DNA of 64,000 nucleotides from Clostridia bacterium (GCA_017620205.1 JAFZQX010000007.1:62001-126000), one strand, 5' to 3'; numbered from the stretch's first letter, positions 1-7,980 are shown. Notes: generated from the letters alone by a model not told the origin. Numbers and translations: made by a program.

Positions 1-564
1 TATATCCCTTTCTTTTTCATCAAGAATATAATATCCGCCGCAGCTTGTAACTACTATGTGAAGGACGTCGAAAAACGGCTCGCGCTGTGTTACGAATTCC
101 CTCAAAAGCCTTAAAAAATCTTTGGATTCTCTGTCGGCGAGCATGCGCTCGGTAATATCGGCGGAGAGATTTTGTATTTCTTTGCGGAACGCAGTCAGCC
201 TGAAATTGATAAAACCGTCTATTGAAAGCGAATCGGAGTCTTTTAAAAATATTTTCAATTTATCTTTTATAAAGCTGTCCGTATAAGTGTGGTTTTTAAC
301 AAAATCCGCTGCGCTAAGCAGTTCGCTTTCGGTAAAAAGCGGCTCGACAGCGCGGAATTCACGTTTTATCAATTCGTGCTTGTAATGTGTTTTGATAGTG
401 TTTGCTATGGGGTTTATCAGAGTTTCCTTAAACCGGTCAAGCTCACTTTTTTCGGCTGAGGAAAAAAACACCGTGTTTTTGCGTGTTTCGGCCTTTATAT
501 TATCGGGGATTTTAATTTTCGGCAAAAAGGTTTCCAAATCCCCTGTTATAGATATTTTGTGCAA
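1..564 (-). CDS. ytxC: YtxC family sporulation protein, C-terminal part missing
   Basis: The reading frame runs off the left edge of the window, so 188 residues of the N-terminal and middle part are visible. The TTG start at 564 is set by a GGAGG Shine-Dalgarno sequence (571-575) six bases upstream. The segment around FVTQREPFFDVLHIV and the following GGYYILDE matches the conserved C-terminal half of the YtxC family, known from Bacillus and Clostridia as a putative sporulation protein of unknown biochemical role. It is the third gene of a minus-strand operon after tsaD and a DUF6873-like gene, with a 24-bp gap. Family assignment is from memory of motif pattern; function is not established. 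Confidence 0.75.
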   Translation of the reverse strand, partial: MHKISITGDLETFLPKIKIPDNIKAETRKNTVFFSSAEKSELDRFKETLINPIANTIKTHYKHELIKREFRAVEPLFTESELLSAADFVKNHTYTDSFIKDKLKIFLKDSDSLSIDGFINFRLTAFRKEIQNLSADITERMLADRESKDFLRLLREFVTQREPFFDVLHIVVTSCGGYYILDEKERDI

Positions 565-588
565 AAGATACCTCCGTTTTTTGTCTGT

Positions 589-1317
589 TTAAACTACTAT
601 AAGAGAACCGATGTCTGCGGGAGCCTTGTCCGCACCTTCGATAATCTTCACGTTTTGTTTTTCCAAGAACGGTATGATTTTATGCCTTGACGGATGATTT
701 TTTATACTGCCGTTTATAAATAATTTGTTTTTTGATATTTTTCCGCAGCAGCCGCCGAAAAAACCGTATGAAAAGCCTTCAAGCGTAACGCCGCCCGGCT
801 CTGTTAAAAGTACGTCAAAACCGGCGGTGTGAGCTGCCTTGTAAATACCCGTGTCCGCCGTAATTACGGCGCTTTCCGATATAACCGCGGTTGAGCATTT
901 GGTGTACCCTTGATTTACGTGGATAATATTAAATCCGTTATCCGAGAGTATGGAAAGCGCGGTTTTGTCCGCCGTTTTCGTGTTGCAGAAAGCCGTTTTT
1001 CCGGCTACACAAATATTATATGCCGCGTCATAGGGGTACGTACCTTGAAGGGAAGAGGTGCCGCAAATAACCTCGGCGCCAAGCGGCGCAAGCCGTTCCT
1101 TGTAATAATCGAAGCATTCGGGGCAGGTTAAGAATAAATTGTTTCCTATATATAATATCTGCAAATCCGCGTGTGCACGCATGGACGGAGGCAGAATATC
1201 TATGGGCTTCGTTTTTATGTAATGCTTAAAATTAAGTTTTAAAAGCGCCGGGCAGTCCTGCGCAATTAAAAGCAAAGCCCCGTCACCGGGGCAGTTTGAA
1301 AGTTTTGATAAAGTCAT
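589..1317 (-). CDS. DUF6873-like protein, possible pentein (GME) fold
   Basis: A 242-residue soluble protein without signal peptide or membrane segment. It resembles clostridial proteins annotated as DUF6873 family GME-fold proteins, a pentein-like fold that includes arginine deiminase and dimethylarginine hydrolase relatives. Features that fit are the central NQGYTKCSTA segment, the following ITADTGIYKAA strand-loop and the C-terminal GGCCGKI cysteine pair. Whether it keeps a catalytic cysteine/histidine pair cannot be decided by eye. It starts 10 bp after tsaD, and its ribosome-binding site overlaps the tsaD stop, so the two are translationally close. No function is claimed. Confidence 0.6.
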   Translation of the reverse strand: MTLSKLSNCPGDGALLLIAQDCPALLKLNFKHYIKTKPIDILPPSMRAHADLQILYIGNNLFLTCPECFDYYKERLAPLGAEVICGTSSLQGTYPYDAAYNICVAGKTAFCNTKTADKTALSILSDNGFNIIHVNQGYTKCSTAVISESAVITADTGIYKAAHTAGFDVLLTEPGGVTLEGFSYGFFGGCCGKISKNKLFINGSIKNHPSRHKIIPFLEKQNVKIIEGADKAPADIGSLIVV

Positions 1318-1327
1318 AGTATTACCT

Positions 1328-2323
1328 TCATATATTTAATGTAGCTTTCGCGTTTAGATTAAGCTCCGCGCGCTCGCCTGCCATAAACGCATAATATCCG
1401 GCGCACGAAATCATGGCGCCGTTGTCCGTACAAAGGCGTGGGGGAGGCAGGAAAAACTCAAAGCCGTTTTCTGCTGCCGCATCCGAGAGCGAGCTGCGCA
1501 AAGCTGCGTTTGAAGCGACGCCGCCTGCGATGGCAATTTTCTTTAAACCGCTTTCTTTTGCCGCGCGTATTGTAACATCGGTTAAAACGTCGCATACAGC
1601 CGCTTGAAAAGACGCGGCAATATCGGCGCGCGGGATGTCCGCGCCGGTCTGCTTAAGATTGTGTACATAATTTATAACGGAAGTTTTAACTCCGCTGAAG
1701 CTGAAATTAAAACCGTTTACGGGGCGGGGGAAATGGGTAGCTTTTGGGTTGCCGTCCTCCGCGAGACGGCTGAGCCCCGGCCCTCCGGGGTAACCGATAC
1801 CCAGAACGCGCGCCACCTTGTCAAATGCTTCGCCCGCGGCGTCGTCAAGCGTTGCGCCGAGTATTTCGCAGGTTTCATAGTCTTTTACGAGAGCGACGTG
1901 GCTGTGTCCGCCGGACGCCACAAGACAGATAAAAGGCGGTTCCAAAGTGGGGGACGCTATATAGTTTGCGCATATATGGCCGTTTATGTGGTTTACGGGC
2001 ACCAAAGGCTTTTTTATTGAATACGAATATCCTTTGGCAAAAGACACGCCGCATAAAAGCGCGCCTATAAGACCGGGCTTGCTTGTAACGGCAACGGCGT
2101 CAAGGTCATCCGCCGCAACATTTGCTTTAGCGAGCGCCTCGCGCACAACGTATACAATGGCCTCCATGTGCTTTCTCGAAGCTATTTCGGGAACAACGCC
2201 GCCGTATATTTTGTGTAAATCCGCCTGGGAATATATAATATCGCTTAAAACTTCGCGTCCGTCACGGGTTACGGAGGCGGCAGTTTCGTCGCACGATGTT
2301 TCTATACCTAATATAAGTTTCAA
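1328..2323 (-). CDS. tsaD: tRNA N6-adenosine threonylcarbamoyltransferase TsaD
   Basis: TsaD transfers the threonylcarbamoyl group to A37 of ANN-decoding tRNAs, working with TsaB and TsaE in the cytoplasm. The 331-residue protein shows the ASKHA-fold signature GIETSCDET at residues 6-14, the metal-binding HxxxH pair (H112, H116), the VASGGHSH nucleotide loop, GGPGLSRLA and the C-terminal AGGVASNAALR and CTDNGA motifs, at the usual full length. The start is TTG at 2323: GAGGTG lies seven bases upstream, while the nearby ATG is out of frame. It is the first gene of the operon with the DUF6873-like gene and ytxC. Confidence 0.97.
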   Translation of the reverse strand: MKLILGIETSCDETAASVTRDGREVLSDIIYSQADLHKIYGGVVPEIASRKHMEAIVYVVREALAKANVAADDLDAVAVTSKPGLIGALLCGVSFAKGYSYSIKKPLVPVNHINGHICANYIASPTLEPPFICLVASGGHSHVALVKDYETCEILGATLDDAAGEAFDKVARVLGIGYPGGPGLSRLAEDGNPKATHFPRPVNGFNFSFSGVKTSVINYVHNLKQTGADIPRADIAASFQAAVCDVLTDVTIRAAKESGLKKIAIAGGVASNAALRSSLSDAAAENGFEFFLPPPRLCTDNGAMISCAGYYAFMAGERAELNLNAKATLNI

Positions 2324-2524
2324 AAATGTTCACCTCGGGAGATATTTTACCAAAAATATTAAATTTAATCAAGCGAAAAAGTGTTAAAAAATTTGTCGAA
2401 TTATTAAAGATGTTTTAAAATGCAAAAACCCATAAAAGCCGCATAAAATAAGGAATATTTGAGAAAAATCATAAATATAATTAAAGGAAAATGTTAATAA
2501 ATTTTAAAAAAGTATTAAAAAAGT

Positions 2525-2553
2525 TTGACAAAATATAAAATTTGGTATATAAT
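2525..2553 (+). promoter_or_regulatory. sigma-A promoter of first NlpC/P60 gene
   Basis: A perfect TTGACA (2525-2530) and perfect TATAAT (2548-2553) are separated by 17 bp. The flanking GTTTGACAAAAT is shared with the promoter at 3327, so the two cell-wall hydrolase genes have near-identical core promoters. Confidence 0.85.
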
Positions 2554-2587
2554 GACACTCGACAAATGTCAGAAAGGAATGAAAAAA

Positions 2588-3217
2588 ATGAACAAAAAAA
2601 TGTTTGCGGCGCTTTTGTCCGTGGGTATGGCAGCGTCCGCAATGACGGTTACGGCAGACACAAAAGGAATCGTGACCGCCAGCGCTTTAAACGTAAGACA
2701 AGGAGCAGGAACAGAGTATAAGGCTATAGATATACTTCCCGAAGGAGACAAAGTTTCGGTTATCGGAGAAGAGGACAACTGGTATAAAATACTTTATAAT
2801 GATGAAATAGCGTATGTTTACGCGGATTACATTGAAAGCGCAGAAAATGAAACAACAGAAAAAACTGAGAATAGCAATACACCCGAAAGCGTTTTGGCTT
2901 TTGCCAAAAACTATTTGGGCGTACCGTATGTTTACGGGGGAACAACACCGGGCGGCTTTGACTGCAGCGGGTTTGTACAATATGTATACGCAAACTTCGG
3001 AATAAACCTTCCGAGAGTTACTTACGATCAGATGAACGTCGGCGTACCGGTCAGCTGTGACAGCCTTCAGGTCGGAGACCTTCTCTTTTTCAGAGGCGGA
3101 GGTCACGTTGGAATTTATGCGGGCAACGGAACGTATATTCACGCACCGAGAACCGGCAGAACAGTTTCAATCGATCCTTTAAACAGAGATGTTTATTGTG
3201 CAAGAAGAATTCTGTAA
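2588..3217 (+). CDS. secreted SH3b-NlpC/P60 peptidoglycan endopeptidase (one SH3 domain)
   Basis: A 209-residue exported protein: signal peptide (residues 1-23), one bacterial SH3 domain (about 28-83, with the LNVRQGAGTEYK motif), a short Glu/Thr-rich linker, and a C-terminal NlpC/P60 domain (about 98-209). The catalytic triad is visible: C126 in DCSGF, H173 in GGHVGIY and H185 in YIHAP. Family members cleave gamma-D-Glu-diaminopimelate bonds in peptidoglycan stem peptides. I start at ATG 2588 because AGAAAGGA lies nine bases upstream and the product begins with a clean signal peptide; earlier in-frame starts lie inside or next to the promoter. It is monocistronic, ending in the terminator at 3267. 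Confidence 0.93.
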   Translation: MNKKMFAALLSVGMAASAMTVTADTKGIVTASALNVRQGAGTEYKAIDILPEGDKVSVIGEEDNWYKILYNDEIAYVYADYIESAENETTEKTENSNTPESVLAFAKNYLGVPYVYGGTTPGGFDCSGFVQYVYANFGINLPRVTYDQMNVGVPVSCDSLQVGDLLFFRGGGHVGIYAGNGTYIHAPRTGRTVSIDPLNRDVYCARRIL

Positions 3218-3266
3218 CATTTTAAATTATTAAATATTATTAAATTGTTACATTTTTCTCAAAGTT

Positions 3267-3304
3267 GCCGAATCCCTTGTAAATCAGGGGGTTCGGCTTT
3301 TTTT
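3267..3304 (+). terminator. rho-independent terminator
   Basis: GCCGAATCCC pairs with GGGGGTTCGGC, followed by a run of seven T. It ends the first NlpC/P60 transcript before the next promoter. Confidence 0.9.
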
Positions 3305-3326
3305 GGTGAAAAAATGTTAAAAAAGT

Positions 3327-3355
3327 TTGACAAAATGAGAAAAATCTGCTATAAT
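3327..3355 (+). promoter_or_regulatory. sigma-A promoter of second NlpC/P60 gene
   Basis: TTGACA (3327-3332) and TATAAT (3350-3355) with a 17-bp spacer. The upstream GTTAAAAAAGTTTGACAAAA is nearly the same as in front of the 2588 gene. Confidence 0.85.
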
Positions 3356-3385
3356 TAGTCTGGATTTGTCGAAAGGAGGATTTTG

Positions 3386-4474
3386 ATGCGACAAAAACTT
3401 ATCTGCTCTTTTTTAATTATAATGTTTTTGCTTTCTATGCTTTGCACAGCTGTTTTTGCAGATTGCGTATACGTCACAGGAGACGTTTTAAATATAAGAA
3501 GCGGCCCCGATACTTCATATCAGGTTTTAGGGAAAGCTCAGTACGGAGATTATCTTGATGTTCTGGACAGAACAGGCAATTGGATAAAAGTTTCATATTG
3601 GGGCGTTACCGGTTTTGTTAATGCAGATTATGTATCTGTATCAAAACCTTCCGGAGAAGCGCCTGCTTATACTGCTCCCCAGGAAACACAGTATGTTTAT
3701 GCTACAGGTGATACGGTAAATCTCAGAAGCGGTCCCGATACTTCTTACGGCGTTGTAGGCAGAGTTATGTACGGTGATTCACTGCCCGTAGTAGGCAGAA
3801 GCGGCGAATGGCTTCAGGTTATGTACTGGGGCGTTACGGGTTACATCAGGGGAGACTACGTATCCTGCAACAAACCCGAACCCAGAACTTCTACAGTTTC
3901 CGAAGCACAGCAGTGCGTTTACGCAACCGGTGATAAGATAAATATAAGAACAGGTCCCGATACGTCTTATGACATTGCGGGAACTGCAAACTACGGCGAC
4001 TATCTCATAGTTGTCGGCAGAAGCGGCGAATGGCTTCAGGTTTCATACTGGGGCGTTACGGGTTATGTAAGAGGCGATATCGTTTCCTGCAACCAGCCAC
4101 CCGCTAAGCCGAGTGGCGGCGCGTCGGCATCCGGCGGCAACATGGGCGTTGTTGATTACGCGAAAACATTCATCGGAGTTCCGTATGTATACGGCGGCTC
4201 AACACCCAGCGGTTTTGACTGCAGCGGTTTTGTTAAATATGTATTTGCGCATTTCGGCGTAAGCCTTCCGAGAACATCTTATTCACAGATGAACGTAGGA
4301 ACGCCCGTATCGCGTGAAGAACTTCAGCCCGGCGACCTTGTTGTATTCCGCGGCGGCGGCCACGTAGGTATATACTGCGGTAATAACCAGTATATCCACG
4401 CTCCGCAGACCGGAAGAACGGTTTCGGTTGACGAGATGAACAGAACATTATACTGCGCAAGAAGAATTCTTTAG
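3386..4474 (+). CDS. secreted NlpC/P60 endopeptidase with three SH3b domains
   Basis: A 362-residue exported protein: signal peptide (1-25), three SH3b domains (about 27-84, 103-160 and 177-234), a Ser/Gly/Pro linker, and a C-terminal NlpC/P60 domain (about 253-362) with C279, H326 and H338 as the catalytic triad. The three SH3b copies share the NIRSGPDTSY and SYWGVTGYV cores and differ mainly at their ends, which indicates recent internal duplication. ATG 3386 follows GAAAGGAGG by five bases. The catalytic domain is close to that of the upstream one-SH3 protein, so the pair is a tandem duplication with domain-number variation. Expected role: peptidoglycan remodelling at the cell surface. Confidence 0.94.
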   Translation: MRQKLICSFLIIMFLLSMLCTAVFADCVYVTGDVLNIRSGPDTSYQVLGKAQYGDYLDVLDRTGNWIKVSYWGVTGFVNADYVSVSKPSGEAPAYTAPQETQYVYATGDTVNLRSGPDTSYGVVGRVMYGDSLPVVGRSGEWLQVMYWGVTGYIRGDYVSCNKPEPRTSTVSEAQQCVYATGDKINIRTGPDTSYDIAGTANYGDYLIVVGRSGEWLQVSYWGVTGYVRGDIVSCNQPPAKPSGGASASGGNMGVVDYAKTFIGVPYVYGGSTPSGFDCSGFVKYVFAHFGVSLPRTSYSQMNVGTPVSREELQPGDLVVFRGGGHVGIYCGNNQYIHAPQTGRTVSVDEMNRTLYCARRIL

Positions 4475-4487
4475 TTTTACGTTTATT

Positions 4488-4518
4488 AAAAGCCTGCTTT
4501 TTTAAAGCAGGCTTTTAA
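4488..4518 (+). terminator. rho-independent terminator
   Basis: AAAAGCCTGCTTT and AAAGCAGGCTTTT form a 13-bp stem with a three-base loop. It follows the second NlpC/P60 gene. Confidence 0.85.
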
Positions 4519-4548
4519 ATTATAAAAATAACGAAAGGACAGAGTTTG

Positions 4549-4950
4549 ATGAAAAAACGTCTTGTCATGATAATAAATCTGCTTCCCATTGTTTATTATA
4601 TCGTATCGTTTTATATGTCATATAAAAATGCAATACCGGATAATTATATAGGTTTTATAATAACCGTGTTTTTGTTTTTTGTATCGCCGGTTATATTTAC
4701 TCTTTTTAATGCAAATTTTTCCGATACGGCAGAGAGGTTTGCACTTCAAAATACTGTTTATGGTTTTTCTAAGATCATAGGACAATTTTTAGATTTTGTT
4801 TTGTACCACGACTATATATCAAATGACAGTGAATCAGAAATGCTGTCAGAAATTGGTCTGCTTTTCACAGTCATATATATTTTGATATTAACGCTCGTTT
4901 TTTACGCAATAAAGCGCTCGGATATAAAACACAGAGAAAACCGTAAATAA
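4549..4950 (+). CDS. small hypothetical membrane protein
   Basis: A 133-residue protein with hydrophobic segments near residues 5-24, 31-51, about 67-84 (weaker) and 102-121, and a basic C-terminus ending RSDIKHRENRK. I recognise no family. ATG 4549 follows AAAGGAC by eight bases. It lies between two strong terminator or promoter boundaries, so it is probably expressed by read-through or from a weak promoter not resolved here. AT-rich, Ile/Phe-rich composition fits a small integral membrane protein. Confidence 0.6.
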   Translation: MKKRLVMIINLLPIVYYIVSFYMSYKNAIPDNYIGFIITVFLFFVSPVIFTLFNANFSDTAERFALQNTVYGFSKIIGQFLDFVLYHDYISNDSESEMLSEIGLLFTVIYILILTLVFYAIKRSDIKHRENRK

Positions 4951-4967
4951 GGTTTTTAATAAAAAAC

Positions 4968-4996
4968 TTGCGTAAACATGCAATTTATGCTATTAT
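4968..4996 (+). promoter_or_regulatory. promoter of the queT leader
   Basis: TTGCGT (4968-4973) and TATTAT (4991-4996) with a 17-bp spacer. A start near 5003 would put the 7-bp stem-loop 5002-5027 at the very 5' end of the transcript. Confidence 0.6.
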
Positions 4997-5001
4997 AGAC
5001 G

Positions 5002-5218
5002 AAGCGAGTTCGAAACCATCCTCGCTTGTGAATTCCTAAATATGCACAGACCGCAAAAGGCAAAGCAACTCAAAAGCATAGAAAGCATATAAAAAAAGTA
5101 TTAGATTAAATATGCGGAAGGAAGACCTGTTTTACAGGTTTCCTTTGAATTTGAGCCTTTTGCTGCGAACAAACGTCACCTCTTACCGTACCTTTGTACG
5201 CCTTCGGGTTCCGTTTGT
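5002..5218 (+). ncRNA. structured leader RNA ahead of queT, candidate riboswitch
   Basis: About 220 nt of untranslated leader contain four nested or serial stems. (1) AAGCGAG/CTCGCTT (5002-5027) with a 12-nt loop. (2) An outer GCAAAAGGC/GCCTTTTGC pair (5053-5061 with 5155-5163). Inside it are (3) GCATAT/ATATGC (5085-5115) and a bulged hairpin (5118-5145). (4) ACAAACG/CGTTTGT (5169-5218) encloses CGTAC/GTACG. QueT genes are often controlled by preQ1 riboswitches. The first stem-loop has the size and UUC start of a preQ1-I loop, and its loop GAA could pair with the downstream UUC, but the A-rich tail of that class is missing. Identity is therefore open; structure is well supported by eye. Confidence 0.5.
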
Positions 5219-5277
5219 CCGTTCTGCACTATATTTTAGTTATTCACTAAATCAAAACTAAGGAGGAACTTAATAAC

Positions 5278-5769
5278 ATGTCAAAGGAGAAATTCGGGGT
5301 TAAAACGTTAACCCGCGCTGCGGCTATTGCCGCGCTTTACGTAGCTTTAACAGAGCTTTCGAATCTTTTCGGTCTTGCAGGAAACAATGTAATTCAGGTA
5401 AGGCTTTCAGAGGCTTTAACGGTATTGCCTGCATTTACGTTTGCTGCCGTACCGGGACTTACAATAGGGTGTATTGTTTCCAATATTATAATAGGCGCAA
5501 TGCCGCTTGATGTAATTTTCGGAAGCCTTGCAACGCTTATCGGCGCTGTTTTTACTTACAAACTTTGCCGTTCAAAGTATTTGGCGCCGATACCGCCGAT
5601 AGTATCAAACACATTGATAGTGCCGTTTGTGCTCAGATACGCATACGGACTTGAAGGAACAATTCCGTTTTTTATGTTGACGGTTTTCATAGGAGAGGTT
5701 ATTTCGTGCGGCGTTTTAGGCGTTCTGCTGTATGCACTGGTTAAAAAACACGAAAAACAATTATTCTGA
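5278..5769 (+). CDS. queT: QueT family transporter (queuosine precursor uptake)
   Basis: A 163-residue integral membrane protein with about five or six hydrophobic segments. It matches the QueT family, an ECF-type substrate-binding subunit thought to import queuine or preQ1. Typical features are the N-terminal LTRAAAIAALYVALTE segment, the IQVRLSEALTVLPAF motif, and GLTIGCIVSNII. ATG 5278 follows AGGAGG by about 11 bases. A long structured leader precedes it, which fits ligand control by a queuosine precursor. The lipoprotein gene 14 bp downstream is probably co-transcribed. No ECF ATPase or T component is nearby, as expected for group II ECF systems that share one energising module. Confidence 0.88.
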   Translation: MSKEKFGVKTLTRAAAIAALYVALTELSNLFGLAGNNVIQVRLSEALTVLPAFTFAAVPGLTIGCIVSNIIIGAMPLDVIFGSLATLIGAVFTYKLCRSKYLAPIPPIVSNTLIVPFVLRYAYGLEGTIPFFMLTVFIGEVISCGVLGVLLYALVKKHEKQLF

Positions 5770-5783
5770 AAAGGAGTAAGTTT

Positions 5784-6731
5784 ATGCTTAAAAGAATTAT
5801 TTGTCTTATCGCAGCAATCTCGCTTTTGTTTGTTGCGGGATGTGGGAAGGACACCGAAACAGTTAAAAAACAAAAGAACAAACCGAAGGTTACCGAGCAG
5901 CCCGCAGAAACGCCGGAGCCTTCCAAAGACGGTTGGTCATCGGAGCTTGTAACATTTGATTTGTCAGGCGGAGAAAACGGCGCTGATTCTGCCAAAGGCA
6001 AATATACTATAAATGATAATGACTATGACATAGACATAGCGCTCACAAACTCGGATGAAGACGATTATTTTGATCAGATAACCGTATCTGTAAACGGCAC
6101 GGAAAGCGTTTTGGATTCCCTTGGCTGTTACGAACTGTTTTACGCATCCGCCGCAGAATTTGACGGCGAAGACCTTATTATGTTCGTGGCAACAACGGGA
6201 GAAAACGATTGGTCAAGCCTGAACGCTTTGAAATATGACGGTGAAAGCCTGCAGCCTATAAGGTTTGCGGAAGGCGAAGTGAGCGATACGTTTCTGCCGC
6301 TTTCGCATTCATGGAATCCTGAAATCACTTTAAAAGATGACAACAGCTTTGAGATATGGAGAAGAACGTCAAGCCTCGGCATGTGGCAGACAAAAAGAAC
6401 GTGTACTCTGGAAGACGGCGTTATAACGGAAGCCAAAGAAGAAAAGTATGAAACAAACACAAAAGAATTCCTTACGCCGAAAATTGAGTATGATCCTTCA
6501 GAATCATATTTTGAAAGCGAGGAAGAATATAACCGCCTTTTTGACGGCTATGTGCTCTGCCGCAAAGATTATGATTTCCTGAAAGCGGGAGAATATTTCA
6601 CTTTACTTTATGATGACGGCAATAACAATATTTATGTTAAAACCGAAAGCGGAGAAGAGGGTTGGATCGCTATTCCCGAAGATTATTCGGGCTATGAAAT
6701 AGCTCCGATGCTTTTATATCTCGCAGGTTAA
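5784..6731 (+). CDS. hypothetical lipoprotein
   Basis: A 315-residue protein with a lipoprotein signal peptide ending in the lipobox VAGC, then a Lys/Pro/Glu-rich tether and an acidic extracellular domain. The last 70 residues (YFTLLYDDGNNNIYVKTE, then GEEGWIAIP) look like a divergent SH3b-type fold, which is an inference from the GW pattern. I recognise no family for the central part. It is probably co-transcribed with queT (14-bp gap, its own AAAGGAG site), but nothing in the sequence links it to queuosine uptake. A terminator follows at 6739. Confidence 0.75.
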   Translation: MLKRIICLIAAISLLFVAGCGKDTETVKKQKNKPKVTEQPAETPEPSKDGWSSELVTFDLSGGENGADSAKGKYTINDNDYDIDIALTNSDEDDYFDQITVSVNGTESVLDSLGCYELFYASAAEFDGEDLIMFVATTGENDWSSLNALKYDGESLQPIRFAEGEVSDTFLPLSHSWNPEITLKDDNSFEIWRRTSSLGMWQTKRTCTLEDGVITEAKEEKYETNTKEFLTPKIEYDPSESYFESEEEYNRLFDGYVLCRKDYDFLKAGEYFTLLYDDGNNNIYVKTESGEEGWIAIPEDYSGYEIAPMLLYLAG

Positions 6732-6738
6732 AAACTTC

Positions 6739-6768
6739 AAAACGCTGTGCGTAATGCACGGCGTTTTT
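6739..6768 (+). terminator. rho-independent terminator
   Basis: AAAACGC and GTGC pair with GCAC and GCGTTTTT across one mismatch. It ends the queT-lipoprotein transcript. Confidence 0.8.
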
Positions 6769-6774
6769 GCGTAT

Positions 6775-6803
6775 TTGACAATTTCTTTTGCGTATGCTAT
6801 AAT
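6775..6803 (+). promoter_or_regulatory. sigma-A promoter of the TetR gene
   Basis: TTGACA (6775-6780) and TATAAT (6798-6803) with 17 bp between them. Both hexamers are perfect. Confidence 0.85.
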
Positions 6804-6809
6804 CAAAAA

Positions 6810-6823
6810 TAACTAATTGGTTA
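6810..6823. promoter_or_regulatory. candidate TetR autoregulatory operator
   Basis: TAACTAATTGGTTA is an inverted repeat matching in 12 of 14 positions. It begins seven bases after the -10 box, over the expected transcription start and 16 bp before the TetR gene. That is where a TetR-family repressor would bind to block its own transcription. Confidence 0.55.
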
Positions 6824-6838
6824 CTTTGGTGAATTTCT

Positions 6839-7438
6839 ATGAGAAAATCAGACATTACAAGAGGAAAGATTTTAAAAGCGGCTGAAAAAGCTTTCGCGCT
6901 TCGCGGTTTTTACGGCGCGAGCGTAAACGATATTGCGGATACGGCTGCCGTCAATAAGCGCATGATATACGCACATTTTGAAAACAAAGAAAGCTTATAT
7001 ATTGCCGTAATTGACGAGGCGTTTCGCCGCCTTGCCGAAGCGGAGGATACGCTTTTAAAACAAAACCTTGACTGCGTGGAAGCGGTAGAGAAAATAATAG
7101 AGCACTACTTTAAGTTTTTTGCAAAGAACAAAGCGTTTGTAAAAATCATAATGCGTGAGAATATAAATGAAGGTATGTTTTTTAAAAAGACGAGCACGCA
7201 TTTTGTGAAAATAACATCGGTTGAGCTTCTTAAAACGAAAATCAAACAGGGGAAGGAAAACGGAACCTTTAAATCCTGTTTAGATGTTGAAGATGCGGCT
7301 TTTATGATAATTAACTTGTGTTTTTCGTGCTTTTCAAATGCGTATCTTTTAGGCGATATTATGCAGAAAAGCTTTGCGGGCGAAGTTCAAAAAATGTGTG
7401 CTGAAACAAAAGATATTTGCATGCGCCTTCTTTCATAG
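6839..7438 (+). CDS. TetR/AcrR family transcriptional regulator
   Basis: A 199-residue regulator. The N-terminal helix-turn-helix domain is typical: KILKAAEKAFALRGF, then SVNDIADTAAVNKRMIYAHF and ENKESLY. The C-terminal ligand-binding half has the usual all-helical character but no recognisable ligand signature. It has its own perfect sigma-A promoter with a palindrome over the start site, so autorepression is likely. No divergently transcribed efflux pump or enzyme gene adjoins it; the next gene is a small orphan, so its regulon cannot be read from context. The Shine-Dalgarno is weak. Confidence 0.93.
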   Translation: MRKSDITRGKILKAAEKAFALRGFYGASVNDIADTAAVNKRMIYAHFENKESLYIAVIDEAFRRLAEAEDTLLKQNLDCVEAVEKIIEHYFKFFAKNKAFVKIIMRENINEGMFFKKTSTHFVKITSVELLKTKIKQGKENGTFKSCLDVEDAAFMIINLCFSCFSNAYLLGDIMQKSFAGEVQKMCAETKDICMRLLS

Positions 7439-7550
7439 GCTTTATTGCAATAAAACGGCACTAAACTTTTGTGCAATTTACCTATTTGTTTTTTCGACGT
7501 TTTATGATAAAATATAATATAATATGATATATTTTGGGAGGTGCCGCTAA

Positions 7551-7889
7551 ATGGCAGCAGATAAAGTCACCCATATCACTTTCGGCAAAGGAAAAGTTAC
7601 AGAAGAAGGCGATACATATATAAAAGTTGCTTTTACCAAAAAAAGCATCGGAGAAAAAGCTTTCGTTTATCCCGACGCGTTTGCAAACTTCTTAACATAC
7701 GACGATAAAGAGCTTCAAAAAGAGGTAAACAAAAAGCTTGCGGCTAAAAAGCGCAAACTTGCGGCTGAGCAAAAGAAGCTGGAAAAGAAAAAAGAAGAAG
7801 CTATTAACGCGGAAAAAACGTATACCGCCATGCAGATGACGGCGGCACAAAATAAAAAGAAAGCCGAAGAAGAGGCTGAAGAAGAATAA
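7551..7889 (+). CDS. small protein with Tudor-like N-terminus and coiled coil
   Basis: A 112-residue protein in two parts. Residues 1-48 (THITFGKGKV, YIKVAFTKKSIGEKAFVYPD) resemble the Tudor-like module at the C-terminus of PcrA/UvrD helicases, which contacts RNA polymerase, and similar small KOW/Tudor barrels. Residues 52-112 are a Lys/Glu/Ala-rich coiled coil. ATG 7551 follows GGGAGGTG by six bases. I do not recognise a named family for the whole protein. It stands alone between the TetR gene and a terminator. The Tudor comparison is an inference from pattern only. Confidence 0.65.
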   Translation: MAADKVTHITFGKGKVTEEGDTYIKVAFTKKSIGEKAFVYPDAFANFLTYDDKELQKEVNKKLAAKKRKLAAEQKKLEKKKEEAINAEKTYTAMQMTAAQNKKKAEEEAEEE

Positions 7890-7980
7890 AACTGCATAAT
7901 GCTTATAAACCCGAGGCAGTTTAATCGGTTGAGCAACTCTAGCCCAATATCAGAAAACAGTTTTGGGTTTTATTTTATAA

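Noticed and set aside
1604-2387. Plus-strand reading frames opposite tsaD
   Set aside because: They mirror tsaD codons, lack ribosome-binding sites and show no domain; shadows of the real gene.
5002-5218. T-box or 6S RNA
   Set aside because: No T-box sequence (TGGNACCGCG) or antiterminator, and the multi-branched fold does not match the single long 6S hairpin.
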